DNA of 45,175 nt from an uncultured Eubacteriales bacterium (GCA_900542395.1 UQNM01000007.1:1-45175); one strand, 5' to 3'; counted from the stretch's first letter, positions 9,193 through 16,210 are shown. The notes: a model not told the origin generated them from the sequence alone. Made by a program: numbers and translations.

Positions 9193-9903
9193 ATGAAGGT
9201 GCTCGATCTGGATATGGATTTTTTTCTGACGGACGCCTGCCCGCTCGCCCCGCTGGGGGAAAGGCCGCCGGAGGCCTGCGCCGAGCCGTACAGCGACGAG
9301 CAGGTGATCCGCTTTCTGGAGACACAGTGCGGGCTGAGCCGCTTACGTCCCGTGCCGGGGATGATCTTTGACACGCACGACAAGGCGCTGGATTTCTGGC
9401 TGGCGCGCATGCAGTGCGGCGAGCTGAGCGCGCCGTTCGACGTTGTGCACGTCGATACCCATTCCGACCTCGCGTTCGGTCCGCCGGGAACGGATTTCGT
9501 GCTCAAGGCGGTGCTGACCCGCAGACCCGATGCGCGCGCGGCGCTTGAAGCCTATCGCGCGGGAAAGAAGCTCGACGAGGCGAATTATCTGCTCTTCGCG
9601 CTGGCCTTCCGCTGGATCAGCCGGCTGACGTATGTGCGCAACCCGAAATCGCGTCAGGATATCCCCGGCCATCTGCTCGATTCGGATGGGAACATCCGCC
9701 TGTGCAGCGCCATTTCCGCGCTGATGGAGGGAACGAACGGCCGCGAGCCGACCGTTCCGTTCGAGGTCTTTGGCGATTATACGCAGTTTCGCGAAACGGG
9801 CTACGATTTCGTGACGATGGCGCAGTCCCCGCGCTACGCGCCCGCCTCGGCCGACCGCATCATGCGGCTGCTGGAGCCGTATGTGATGAAAATCGACGGC
9901 TGA
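9193..9903 (+). CDS. UPF0489 family protein (arginase-like fold)
   Basis: A 236-residue soluble protein matching the UPF0489 family, whose members share the arginase/deacetylase fold and have no firm reaction assigned. The N-terminus reads KVLDLDMDFF and a second metal-site-like motif HVDTHSDL occurs near residue 85, both as expected for the family. The C-terminal part ends YAPASADRIMRLLEPY. The ATG at 9193 is preferred to one at 9184 because GGGGG at 9179-9183 is then well spaced. The gene has its own promoter at 9134-9162. It occupies the place upstream of spo0A where many Firmicutes carry spoIVB. Confidence 0.8.
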   Translation: MKVLDLDMDFFLTDACPLAPLGERPPEACAEPYSDEQVIRFLETQCGLSRLRPVPGMIFDTHDKALDFWLARMQCGELSAPFDVVHVDTHSDLAFGPPGTDFVLKAVLTRRPDARAALEAYRAGKKLDEANYLLFALAFRWISRLTYVRNPKSRQDIPGHLLDSDGNIRLCSAISALMEGTNGREPTVPFEVFGDYTQFRETGYDFVTMAQSPRYAPASADRIMRLLEPYVMKIDG

Positions 9904-9968
9904 CCCGCGAAAAAACGGCAAGAAACCAAGCGAAACGGAAAAAATCATCTTTTTTTCAAAAGAAGGGT

Positions 9969-10022
9969 TATAATTTCCATATTTGTACATAAAATGCAGT
10001 GTATAAAAAAGATCGTGTCGGA
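9969..10022 (+). promoter_or_regulatory. Putative spo0A promoter region with a possible 0A box
   Basis: A TATAAT element is at 9969-9974, with no convincing -35. TGTCGGA at 10016-10022 differs by one base from the Spo0A-box core TGTCGAA and could allow autoregulation. A second AT-rich element (TATAAAA) lies between them. Confidence 0.4.
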
Positions 10023-10092
10023 TTGAACCTTTGAGGATTGCGTTTGAAGCCGCCCGGCGGAGAAAAATTCGGATTACAGGAGGGTGCCTAAC

Positions 10093-10881
10093 ATGGATAC
10101 GGTACGTGTGGTCGTTGCGGACGACAATATACAGCTCAGGGATATGGTCGCGGAGTATTTGCAGGAGCAGAACGGCATTGAAGTGGTCGGCACGGCGGGC
10201 GACGGCGTGGAGACGCTGCGGCTGGTGACGGAATGTGAGCCGGATGTTCTGGTCTGCGACCTGATTATGCCGCAGATGGACGGTTACGCCGTTCTGGAAC
10301 GGCTTCAGGCGATGAAACTATCCAAGCAGCCGGGCGTGATCGCGCTGACGGCGCTGGGACGCGACGATTTCATTTCCCGCGCGGTGAATCTCGGCGTGAA
10401 CTATTATATGGTCAAGCCGTTTGATTTTATGATGCTCGCCCAGCGCGTGTATGAGGCGGCGGGGGAGAGCCTGCGCGCCGAAGCCATCAGCGCGAAGATG
10501 ATTAAGCAGCAGGGCGGCAAAACGGGCGGCGAGACGCTGGAGGAGCGCATCGCGAACCTGTTTTTGACGGTCGGCATCCCGGCGCACATCAAGGGCTATC
10601 AGTATCTGCGCGAGGCGGTGCGCATGGTGATGGATAACCCGGAGCTGATGGGGCGCATCACCAAGGAGCTTTACCCCGGTATTGCCCACCGCTTTGGGAC
10701 GACGTCCAGCAAGGTGGAACGCGCGATTCGCCATGCCATCGAGGTGGCGTGGAACCGCGGGCGCATCGACGCGCTGGACGAGGCCTTCGGCAAGAACGTC
10801 TGCGCGCTGGACGATAAGCCGACCAACGGCGAGTTTATCGCGCTGGTCGCGGATCGGCTCGGCGCGGGGAAGAGCGCGTAA
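10093..10881 (+). CDS. spo0A: Stage 0 sporulation response regulator Spo0A
   Basis: The 262-residue master regulator of entry into sporulation. The receiver domain shows the acidic pair D10-D11, the phosphorylation site D56 in VCDLIMPQMDGY, the switch threonine in ALTALG and the lysine in VKPF. The C-terminal DNA-binding domain has the Spo0A signature with recognition-helix sequence SKVERAIRHAIEVAWNRG. The ATG at 10093 follows AGGAGGGTG with 6-8 nt spacing; a GTG at 10084 lies inside the ribosome binding site and is rejected. The last 57 bp (10825-10881) are duplicated at 19424-19480, because a mobile element has integrated here while keeping the reading frame complete. No terminator follows directly; the native one is now at 19543. 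Confidence 0.98.
   Translation: MDTVRVVVADDNIQLRDMVAEYLQEQNGIEVVGTAGDGVETLRLVTECEPDVLVCDLIMPQMDGYAVLERLQAMKLSKQPGVIALTALGRDDFISRAVNLGVNYYMVKPFDFMMLAQRVYEAAGESLRAEAISAKMIKQQGGKTGGETLEERIANLFLTVGIPAHIKGYQYLREAVRMVMDNPELMGRITKELYPGIAHRFGTTSSKVERAIRHAIEVAWNRGRIDALDEAFGKNVCALDDKPTNGEFIALVADRLGAGKSA
10825..10881 (+). repeat. Left attachment site (att), 57-bp direct repeat inside the spo0A 3' end
   Basis: Bases 10825-10881 encode the last 18 residues of Spo0A plus the stop codon and are identical to 19424-19480. The match breaks immediately on both sides (positions 10882 and 19481 differ). Confidence 0.9.
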
Positions 10882-10962
10882 TATATGAGTTTTTGAGGAG
10901 TTATCTCCATCAAGTTGACCCTATAAACAAATATCAGACCGATAAATTCAAAAAATAAACCC

Positions 10963-11041
10963 AACCAACACCGAAATTGATAGGCTTTCTTCTGGACAAA
11001 TCAAACGTATGGGAAAGCGTCAAGAAAGGTGTTGGTTTTTT
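10963..11041 (+). promoter_or_regulatory. Attenuator-like nested hairpin in the integrase leader
   Basis: AACCAACACC (10963-10972) is perfectly complementary to GGTGTTGGTT (11028-11037). Inside it GCTTTC (10984-10989) pairs with GAAAGC (11013-11018). The outer 3' arm is followed by six T residues (11036-11041) directly before the integrase ATG, and the arm also contains the only SD-like sequence (AAGGTG). The structure could therefore terminate transcription or hide the ribosome binding site. Confidence 0.55.
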
Positions 11042-12028
11042 ATGGATATGGAACGTGTTATCAGTCTCTATATGGATGAATGCGCGAGCAAGCAACTCAG
11101 AGAAAAGACAATGCAGTCTTATGAAAAGACACTGAAACTTTTTACGGTATGGCTCAAAGAGAATGAAAAGACGGATAGAGTGGAGGATATTGAAGACAGA
11201 ACCATTCGGCGTTACGTTCTTGATTTACAAACGCGCGGGAAATATACTGTCTGCGCAGATAAGACAACAAAAGACATCAATTATCCGCAACGACGGCGCG
11301 ATTATAATAAGAAAGTCAGCAATATTACCATCAACAACTATTTGAGGAATCTGCGCGCGTTCTTTTCGTGGCTGGTTGAAATCGAGTATATCCAAAAGTC
11401 GCCTATGGAACGAATCAAAACGTTACCTGAACAAAGAATAGAAAAAGAATATTTGGAAGATGATGAAGTGAAGGAACTGCTCAAAAGTTTGGATAAAGCC
11501 TATTTCCCGGAATATCGTGATTTGGTGGTAATGATGATTATGCTTGACAGCGGAACGCGTTTGGGCGAAACACTTTCCATAGAGATGAACCAGATTGACT
11601 TGATGAATCGTTCTTTGCATTTGCCAGCAGAGAAGACTAAGGGACGAAAAGCGCGGACAGTATTCTTTTCCAAACGGACAGAAAAAGAGCTGAGAAGATG
11701 GATACAGTTCAAAGACCGATACTGTGAAACGGAGATTGCTTTTCCTGTGAAGTGTACAGGGCGGGAATTGAAAATTTCGCAGTATGAAGCTAATTTTCGG
11801 CGTTACCTCCAGCGGATAGGCATACAAAAGCACATTACGCCGCATACGCTCAGGAATAATTTCGCTAAACGCTGTCTGCTTTCGGGGATGGACATCTACA
11901 CGTTGAGCCGCATTCTTGGGCATTCAAGCGTTAGCGTAACGGAGAAAGCGTATCTCGATATCCACGACCAAGACCTCAAGCGGAGGTATGCGAAATTCAG
12001 CCCGCTGGAGAACATTTATTATCAGTGA
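11042..12028 (+). CDS. int: Tyrosine recombinase / integrase
   Basis: A 328-residue XerC/D-like phage-type integrase that probably catalyses recombination between the two 57-bp att copies. The N-terminal SAM-like DNA-binding domain covers about residues 1-110. The catalytic residues are visible: R173 in SGTRLGE, H268 and R271 in HTLRNNF, H294 in LGHSS, and the nucleophile Y304 in EKAYLDI. It is complete and appears functional. The ATG at 11042 was chosen; an in-frame ATG at 11009 lies inside the leader hairpin and lacks an SD. The gene lies next to the left att site, transcribed away from spo0A in the same direction, and ends in a strong terminator at 12058. Confidence 0.93.
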   Translation: MDMERVISLYMDECASKQLREKTMQSYEKTLKLFTVWLKENEKTDRVEDIEDRTIRRYVLDLQTRGKYTVCADKTTKDINYPQRRRDYNKKVSNITINNYLRNLRAFFSWLVEIEYIQKSPMERIKTLPEQRIEKEYLEDDEVKELLKSLDKAYFPEYRDLVVMMIMLDSGTRLGETLSIEMNQIDLMNRSLHLPAEKTKGRKARTVFFSKRTEKELRRWIQFKDRYCETEIAFPVKCTGRELKISQYEANFRRYLQRIGIQKHITPHTLRNNFAKRCLLSGMDIYTLSRILGHSSVSVTEKAYLDIHDQDLKRRYAKFSPLENIYYQ

Positions 12029-12057
12029 AACGAGAAGAAACAACTTAAAAGATCTTT

Positions 12058-12080
12058 GGAGGCTTTCGGGCCTCCTTTTT
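12058..12080 (+). terminator. Intrinsic terminator of the integrase gene
   Basis: GGAGGC (12058-12063) pairs with GCCTCC (12070-12075) over a short loop, followed by five T residues. Confidence 0.85.
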
Positions 12081-12474
12081 ACATATTTGCGTCAAAATGG
12101 ATGTTTTTTGATTGAATACACATAAATGATTGAATATTTGCATGCAGAAAAAGATAAATATATAAGAAAAAACGTACATAATCGACTACGATTTATGAAT
12201 ATAAAAGAACGTTCATACGTCAAGTTAATACGTTATAATAGATGCGCGGAATACGCGCTAGAAATACTCGGTCTTGAAGAAAATTCATAAAATCCAAGGG
12301 AATATTGTATGCATAAAGTGATGAGATATAATAAAATAAGAAGATATGAAAATTGAGTTATCCGTACTATGGGACAACTGTGCTGATATAATGTGGGTAC
12401 AAGGTTGAGAGAAGGAAAACAACCCTGAACAACAAAACGATGAACAGAAACAAACTTGAAAGGAAGAAACAGCA
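12081..12474. other. AT-rich non-coding stretch with short direct repeats
   Basis: No convincing gene is seen in these 394 bp. TGATTGAATA occurs twice, at 12109-12118 and 12127-12136, 18 bp apart. Two TATAAT hexamers occur, at 12234-12239 and 12387-12392; the second lies 83 bp before the next start but neither has a good -35. GAAAGGAAG near 12457 is the ribosome binding site of the gene at 12475. The repeats could be integrase arm sites or replication iterons; two copies are too few to decide. Confidence 0.4.
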
Positions 12475-12915
12475 ATGGAAAACAAAATGAATGAAGCCGC
12501 AAAGAAAACTAAGCGTAAGAACATTCTGCCGTATCGAATTGACTACACAGAGGAGGAAATTGTCATCACAAAGAAGTTTGCGAAAGAAGCAGGCGATATG
12601 AGCCGCAATGCTTATAAGACGATGAAGAAATTACGTGAAGATTTTCCGACATTCAAAATCGTGACAAAGGAAATTCGAAAGAAAGAGAATAAGCGCTCTT
12701 ACGCGCATTTGACCATTGAAAGAATGGAAGACATTATCAATGAGTTCGATAGCGATGAGCAAACGGGGATGAGAGAGTTTGAACGGCTCAAAGCACTTTA
12801 CAAGGGAAGTAATGGACGTTACGCCAAGTTAAAAGCGTGGTTCATCAGAAATTATTGGGATAAATATGAAAAAGGCTCAGAATGGAATAATGAACAGAGC
12901 GAAAACGAAGAGTGA
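12475..12915 (+). CDS. Unknown island protein, member of a tandem paralogous pair (copy 1)
   Basis: A 146-residue basic, lysine-rich soluble protein without signal peptide. It aligns with the next gene product over almost its full length: IDYTEEEIVITKKFAK against IDFSANTVIINKNFEQ, then a conserved basic centre (EIRKKENKRSYAHLTIERME against EKTEMKNRKPRPTYKQME) and a C-terminal aromatic block (YAKLKAWFIRNYWDKY against YSRVCAWFNRTFPDF). From memory, similar proteins are frequent as unnamed genes on conjugative and integrative elements of gut Clostridia. No function is known to me; the charge and size would fit nucleic-acid binding. An SD (GAAAGGAAG) precedes the ATG. Confidence 0.75.
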   Translation: MENKMNEAAKKTKRKNILPYRIDYTEEEIVITKKFAKEAGDMSRNAYKTMKKLREDFPTFKIVTKEIRKKENKRSYAHLTIERMEDIINEFDSDEQTGMREFERLKALYKGSNGRYAKLKAWFIRNYWDKYEKGSEWNNEQSENEE

Positions 12916-12929
12916 AAGGATGAATAGCA

Positions 12930-13385
12930 ATGAAGAAAGGCTACAAGATTGATTTCAGCGCGAATACCGTTATTATCAACAAGAATTTTGAGCAGGCGGC
13001 ACAATGCCTCAATACGCCTGAGTTCAAACTGTGCAGGGAGTTTCGAGAAATGGGGCTGACGATTGCCAGACGCGAGAAAACGGAGATGAAAAACCGTAAG
13101 CCGCGCCCGACGTATAAGCAAATGGAGCACTATATTGAAATGCTGGAGGGCGGCGAAACATATAAGCGCGAATATGAAGCAGTTAGGAAAGAAGCGGAAA
13201 CAAAGAAAAATCCATACAGTCGGGTTTGCGCGTGGTTCAATAGAACATTTCCGGATTTTACAAAGCCGCCAGTGTTCAATGAAGAATACAAGATTGTTGT
13301 GAAGAGGAGAGAAGAAAAGGGAACAGGGCTAGCACTTGTGAAAGAAATGGAAGAACAATTTTCCAAGGTAAGCGGCGAAAACTAA
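12930..13385 (+). CDS. Unknown island protein, member of a tandem paralogous pair (copy 2)
   Basis: A 151-residue protein homologous to the preceding gene product and 14 bp downstream of it, with its own SD (GAAAGGATG) ahead of the start. It has the N-terminal IDFSANTVIINKNF block, a basic middle (KNRKPRPTYKQME), an YIEMLEGGE segment and the aromatic CAWFNRTFPDF block, then a charged C-terminal extension not shared with copy 1. The pair is probably one transcription unit ended by the hairpin at 13414-13440. No catalytic motif is visible and no function is claimed. Confidence 0.75.
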   Translation: MKKGYKIDFSANTVIINKNFEQAAQCLNTPEFKLCREFREMGLTIARREKTEMKNRKPRPTYKQMEHYIEMLEGGETYKREYEAVRKEAETKKNPYSRVCAWFNRTFPDFTKPPVFNEEYKIVVKRREEKGTGLALVKEMEEQFSKVSGEN

Positions 13386-13405
13386 GGTAAAATTAAAATG
13401 GGCAT

Positions 13406-13444
13406 AGAAAAAAGGCGAGAGCGCACAGAACGCTTTCGCCCTTT
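13406..13444. terminator. Bidirectional terminator between the paralogous pair and the XRE gene
   Basis: GGCGAGAGCG (13414-13423) pairs with CGCTTTCGCC (13431-13440) with one mismatch. An A tract lies on the left and CTTT on the right, so it can serve the plus-strand pair and the convergent XRE gene. Confidence 0.75.
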
Positions 13445-13475
13445 AGAATGAAGAAAAGTATAAAAAGGATGAGTG

Positions 13476-13703
13476 CTAATCTCTAAAATCGAAAAGTTGT
13501 TTAGGTGTAATCTCTAAGACTTCGCAGAGTTTGAATATCACATCAAAAGAAACGCCGACGTTTCCAAGTTCGATGGCGCTGATATGGCTTCTGTCGATAT
13601 CGACCAGTTCGGCGAGCTTCATTTGGGTCAGACGCTTTTTCTTTCGGTAATAAACCACATTTAATCCAAATTGCTCGTAGAACTTTTTGTATTCCGGTTT
13701 CAT
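13476..13703 (-). CDS. XRE-family transcriptional regulator
   Basis: A 75-residue protein that is essentially one Cro/C1-type helix-turn-helix: NVVYYRKKKRLTQMKLAELVD, then the recognition segment DRSHISAIELG, then a stabilising C-terminal helix ITPKQLFDF. It lies divergent to the peptide and secreted-protein genes, with inverted repeats in the shared 140-bp interval, so it probably represses itself and the divergent promoter at 13773. The SD (AGGTGAGA on the minus strand) is itself one arm of a perfect inverted repeat. A likely role is an element-maintenance or immunity-type repressor; this is inference. Confidence 0.9.
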   Translation of the reverse strand: MKPEYKKFYEQFGLNVVYYRKKKRLTQMKLAELVDIDRSHISAIELGNVGVSFDVIFKLCEVLEITPKQLFDFRD

Positions 13704-13705
13704 AC

Positions 13706-13732
13706 TCTCACCTCACTTTATTCTAGGTGAGA
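13706..13732. promoter_or_regulatory. Inverted repeat over the XRE ribosome binding site
   Basis: TCTCACCT (13706-13713) and AGGTGAGA (13725-13732) form perfect 8-bp arms with an 11-bp centre. On the minus-strand mRNA the second-encountered arm is the SD, 2 nt before the ATG, so the sequence could be an operator or an SD-hiding hairpin. A further palindrome, TGTGAAAATCACA, lies at 13752-13764. Confidence 0.55.
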
Positions 13733-13772
13733 AAAAACAATAAATAAACCTTGTGAAAATCACATAATGTTG

Positions 13773-13801
13773 TTGACACAAGTCAAATGAGGCGTTAGAA
13801 T
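13773..13801 (+). promoter_or_regulatory. Strong promoter divergent from the XRE gene
   Basis: TTGACA (13773-13778) and TAGAAT (13796-13801) are separated by 17 bp. The -35 is part of the palindrome TTGAC-ACAA-GTCAA (13773-13786), a plausible repressor site. Confidence 0.8.
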
Positions 13802-13846
13802 GATAACGACGAAATAAAGCGAAACTGAAAAGGAGGTGTAAAGAAA

Positions 13847-13948
13847 ATGAAGATAGAAAGGGGGAATGGAGAAGCTTTTACTTATGTATATGCAGGTCAA
13901 AGATGGTACAGCAGTCTTTTAATGCTAATACTGATGATGTTGTTTTAA
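13847..13948 (+). CDS. Small hydrophobic peptide, 33 residues
   Basis: An open frame with the best ribosome binding site of the island (AAGGAGGTG, 13830-13838) 8 nt before its ATG, 46 bp downstream of the promoter at 13773. The peptide starts MKIERGNGEAFTYVY and ends in the hydrophobic segment SSLLMLILMMLF, too short for a comfortable full membrane span but amphipathic enough to associate with membrane. It could be a signalling or toxic peptide, a leader peptide, or chance. I do not recognise it. Confidence 0.5.
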   Translation: MKIERGNGEAFTYVYAGQRWYSSLLMLILMMLF

Positions 13949-13999
13949 TAATTATTAGCTGACTGAAAATGATTTTGATGTGAAAAAGGGGAAAAGAAA

Positions 14000-14860
14000 A
14001 TGGATAAAAAGATTAAAATTGTGTCGGTACTGTTGATGGTGTTGCTGATGTTTGTTTCTGCAAGTGCTGAAGAGGGAACTCTTAAACAGGGGGATAAGGG
14101 GAAAGACGTTATTAAATTGCAGGAACGCCTAAAGGAACTGGTTTACTTTGATGGTGAAGAAACGGGAGTATATGATAAGGCGACAACGAACAGTGTTAAA
14201 GAATTTCAGAAAGATGCAGGATTGGTTCAGAGTGGAAAAGCTGACGAAGAGACACAAAATAAGCTTTTTAGCGAAGAAGCGATAGCAATAAGAAAACAGG
14301 TTTTAGAAGAACAGTACATAGATTTGGAGATTTTTGAAAGCAAAGCGAAAGCGGCTGTCAAAAATTGGGATGGAAAAAACGGAAGGGGATATAGCGTGAC
14401 GGCTTCCTACAATGTAGGAAACTACTCTGGCGAATTATACATCAATTCGGTTGATTCCTCTTTTTCAATGACTGGAACAAACATTACTTATACTGGTGGC
14501 GCATATACACTAGAGAATGCTCAGTTGAACTTGGATTTACTCGCCGAAGCGCCAGTTTATTCGCAGTCAACATCAGTGTATGTTAAAGCTGGAAGCATGT
14601 ATGAGAAAATAAATAATCGTGATATTCATTCGTCAAGTGGTTTGATGGGAGAATGGATATATATAGATATGGGGCAATATCCTGAGCTTGCAAAGACGCT
14701 GGCTGAAAAAGGAGGGTATGTCAAAGTTGGATATTATGAAACAAAAATGAGTACGGATACTGTACAATATAGAATTTTTAAGAGTGCGTATTCGATTTGG
14801 AAAGAAATTGATGGAGATAATCTTGTTAGGTATATTGAGTTCTTAAAGAAAAATAAATAA
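14000..14860 (+). CDS. Secreted protein with peptidoglycan-binding domain
   Basis: A 286-residue exported protein. A signal peptide covers residues 1-24 (KK, hydrophobic LLMVLLMFVS, cleavage near ASA-EE). A PG_binding_1 repeat follows at about residues 28-93, with LKQGDKGKDVIKLQERLKEL and ETGVYDKATTNSVKEFQ. The remaining 190 residues are of unknown type, with beta-rich sequence (YSVTASYNVGNYSGELYINS). It probably attaches to the host wall. It is probably in one unit with the 33-residue peptide before it and the secreted protein 13 bp after it, all under the promoter at 13773. An SD (AAAAGGGGAAAAG) precedes the ATG. Confidence 0.85.
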   Translation: MDKKIKIVSVLLMVLLMFVSASAEEGTLKQGDKGKDVIKLQERLKELVYFDGEETGVYDKATTNSVKEFQKDAGLVQSGKADEETQNKLFSEEAIAIRKQVLEEQYIDLEIFESKAKAAVKNWDGKNGRGYSVTASYNVGNYSGELYINSVDSSFSMTGTNITYTGGAYTLENAQLNLDLLAEAPVYSQSTSVYVKAGSMYEKINNRDIHSSSGLMGEWIYIDMGQYPELAKTLAEKGGYVKVGYYETKMSTDTVQYRIFKSAYSIWKEIDGDNLVRYIEFLKKNK

Positions 14861-14873
14861 AAGGAGCTTGCAT

Positions 14874-15383
14874 ATGAAAAAGGTAGTCGCTTTTTTGATA
14901 ACGACCGTACTCCTTAGTTGTCTTATTATTTCAAGCGTTTTAGCAGATGTTGGCTATGTTTTAACAAAAGGTGTAGAAATGAAAGCTTGGGATACATATG
15001 ATTACTGTGGTGTGCCTTATGGAAAATACAAGGAACTGATAGATGAAGTAACGGAAGAAGAAGGATACGATGACTATTGTATACTGTATTTCTCTATAGC
15101 AGATTCAAAAGATGAGGCATTTATTATACTTGCGGGAGAAAACATGCAAAATGAAATAGAAATGACTTTATGGAATGATAAAATTGATTTAACGTATAGC
15201 TTAGCTGGATATGTCAAGTCACTTGAAGCTTATGACAGCTTTAGTGATTTACAAGATGATGGAACAAAGTTTATTCTTGTAGGAGATTTCCATGAAGAAG
15301 GGAGGGTTACGGTTAGTAATAGTTTGATTGCTACGATTTGTAGCCAAGCAATGACGGAAGCACTAGATGAAATTTTGAAGTAG
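14874..15383 (+). CDS. Secreted protein of unknown function
   Basis: A 169-residue exported protein. Residues 1-25 form a clear signal peptide (MKKVVAFLITTVLLSC...SVLA-DV). The mature part is acidic, with many aspartate and glutamate residues and no catalytic motif I recognise. AAGGAG at 14861-14866 points to the ATG at 14874; an in-frame TTG at 14868 overlaps the SD spacing and is rejected. It starts 13 bp after the peptidoglycan-binding protein gene, so the two are probably co-expressed at the cell surface. A terminator follows at 15415. Confidence 0.8.
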   Translation: MKKVVAFLITTVLLSCLIISSVLADVGYVLTKGVEMKAWDTYDYCGVPYGKYKELIDEVTEEEGYDDYCILYFSIADSKDEAFIILAGENMQNEIEMTLWNDKIDLTYSLAGYVKSLEAYDSFSDLQDDGTKFILVGDFHEEGRVTVSNSLIATICSQAMTEALDEILK

Positions 15384-15414
15384 ATAGAGAAAATACCATA
15401 TTGTTATATAATGA

Positions 15415-15451
15415 AACTGCCTCCCATTTCAAAACGATTAGGGAGGCAGTT
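15415..15451. terminator. Bidirectional terminator between secreted protein and resolvase genes
   Basis: AACTGCCTCCC (15415-15425) pairs perfectly with GGGAGGCAGTT (15441-15451), followed by GATTTT on the plus strand. It lies between two convergent genes. Confidence 0.85.
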
Positions 15452-15455
15452 GATT

Positions 15456-16043
15456 TTATATCAATTTGAGATATTTATAAACTGTGGGTCTGCTCAATCC
15501 GCATACTCGCGCCAATTCGCTGACGTTCAGTTTTCCGGCAATAAAGGCGGGGTAGTGCTTGTAAAATGCGGCGGGTATATCATCCTTGGTCGTTGGCTTT
15601 CGTCCAATCTGAGCGCCTTTCGCTCGCGCGTTTGCCATACCAGAACGAACGCGAGCGCGGATGATAGAAAGCTCAAGTTCGGCGAAAACTGCGCTCATTT
15701 GGATAAAGGCTTGGCTCATCGGGTCGATGTTACCTGAGCGGCAATCAACGCTGATGCTTCCGATAATGACCAAACAAAGTTTTTTGCGCTTGATGGTATC
15801 AATGATTTCGCAAAGCTGTTGCGTGCTTCTGGAAAGGCGGCTGACCTCCAGCGTAATGATGGTATCACCTTCAACAGCGTTATCAAGTAGCATACGGAGA
15901 TTCTGTTTGATGAGTGCGTCGCCGTGTTCAAATTCAAAAATGACCTCTTGCGCGCCAGCGGCTTTGAGTTCGCGGATTTGGCGTTGAATGTCTTGTTTGT
16001 CCTCATTGGTGGAACAACGCGCATAACCGTAAATCTTGTTCAT
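15456..16043 (-). CDS. Serine recombinase (resolvase/invertase family)
   Basis: A 195-residue small serine recombinase of the Tn3 resolvase/Hin invertase type. The nucleophile is S11 in YARCST. Further conserved parts are QRQIRELKAAGA, LEVSRLSRS near residues 66-74, and the ELSIIRARVRSGMANARAKGAQIGRKP segment region (split here: RARVRSGMANARAKG, then GRKP). A C-terminal Hin-type helix-turn-helix ends in RPTVYKYLKLI. The protein is full length, so it may resolve dimers or invert DNA in the element. The SD AGGAGG lies 7 nt before the ATG. The upstream region holds repeats that look like its binding sites. Confidence 0.93.
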   Translation of the reverse strand: MNKIYGYARCSTNEDKQDIQRQIRELKAAGAQEVIFEFEHGDALIKQNLRMLLDNAVEGDTIITLEVSRLSRSTQQLCEIIDTIKRKKLCLVIIGSISVDCRSGNIDPMSQAFIQMSAVFAELELSIIRARVRSGMANARAKGAQIGRKPTTKDDIPAAFYKHYPAFIAGKLNVSELARVCGLSRPTVYKYLKLI

Positions 16044-16080
16044 AATAATGCCTCCTGTAAAAGAAAAGGTTGAAAGCTGT

Positions 16081-16162
16081 ATTTCGTTTCATTTACGGAT
16101 TTCGTTTACACTTTTTAACGACTTTTTCGCTCAAACTGAGCCGCTGGAGGATGTAAACGAAA
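16081..16162. promoter_or_regulatory. Candidate res/recombination site upstream of the resolvase
   Basis: ATTTCGTTTCA at 16081 and ATTTCGTTTACA at 16099 are near-direct repeats 18 bp apart. The 11-mer TTTCGTTTACA (16100-16110) recurs inverted as TGTAAACGAAA at 16152-16162. Resolvase res sites are typically made of such inverted subsites beside the resolvase gene. The rest of 16044-16406 holds no gene; it holds the hairpin at 16179 and the promoter at 16353. Confidence 0.45.
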
Positions 16163-16178
16163 ACAAATGTTTGATTTG

Positions 16179-16210
16179 ACAGTCTGCTGAAACAAGGCAG
16201 GCTGTTTTTT
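16179..16210 (+). terminator. Terminator-like hairpin with no obvious upstream plus-strand gene
   Basis: ACAGTCTGC (16179-16187) pairs with GCAGGCTGT (16197-16205) with one G-T type mismatch, then five T residues. No plus-strand gene ends here, so it either ends a short untranslated transcript or blocks read-through. Confidence 0.5.
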
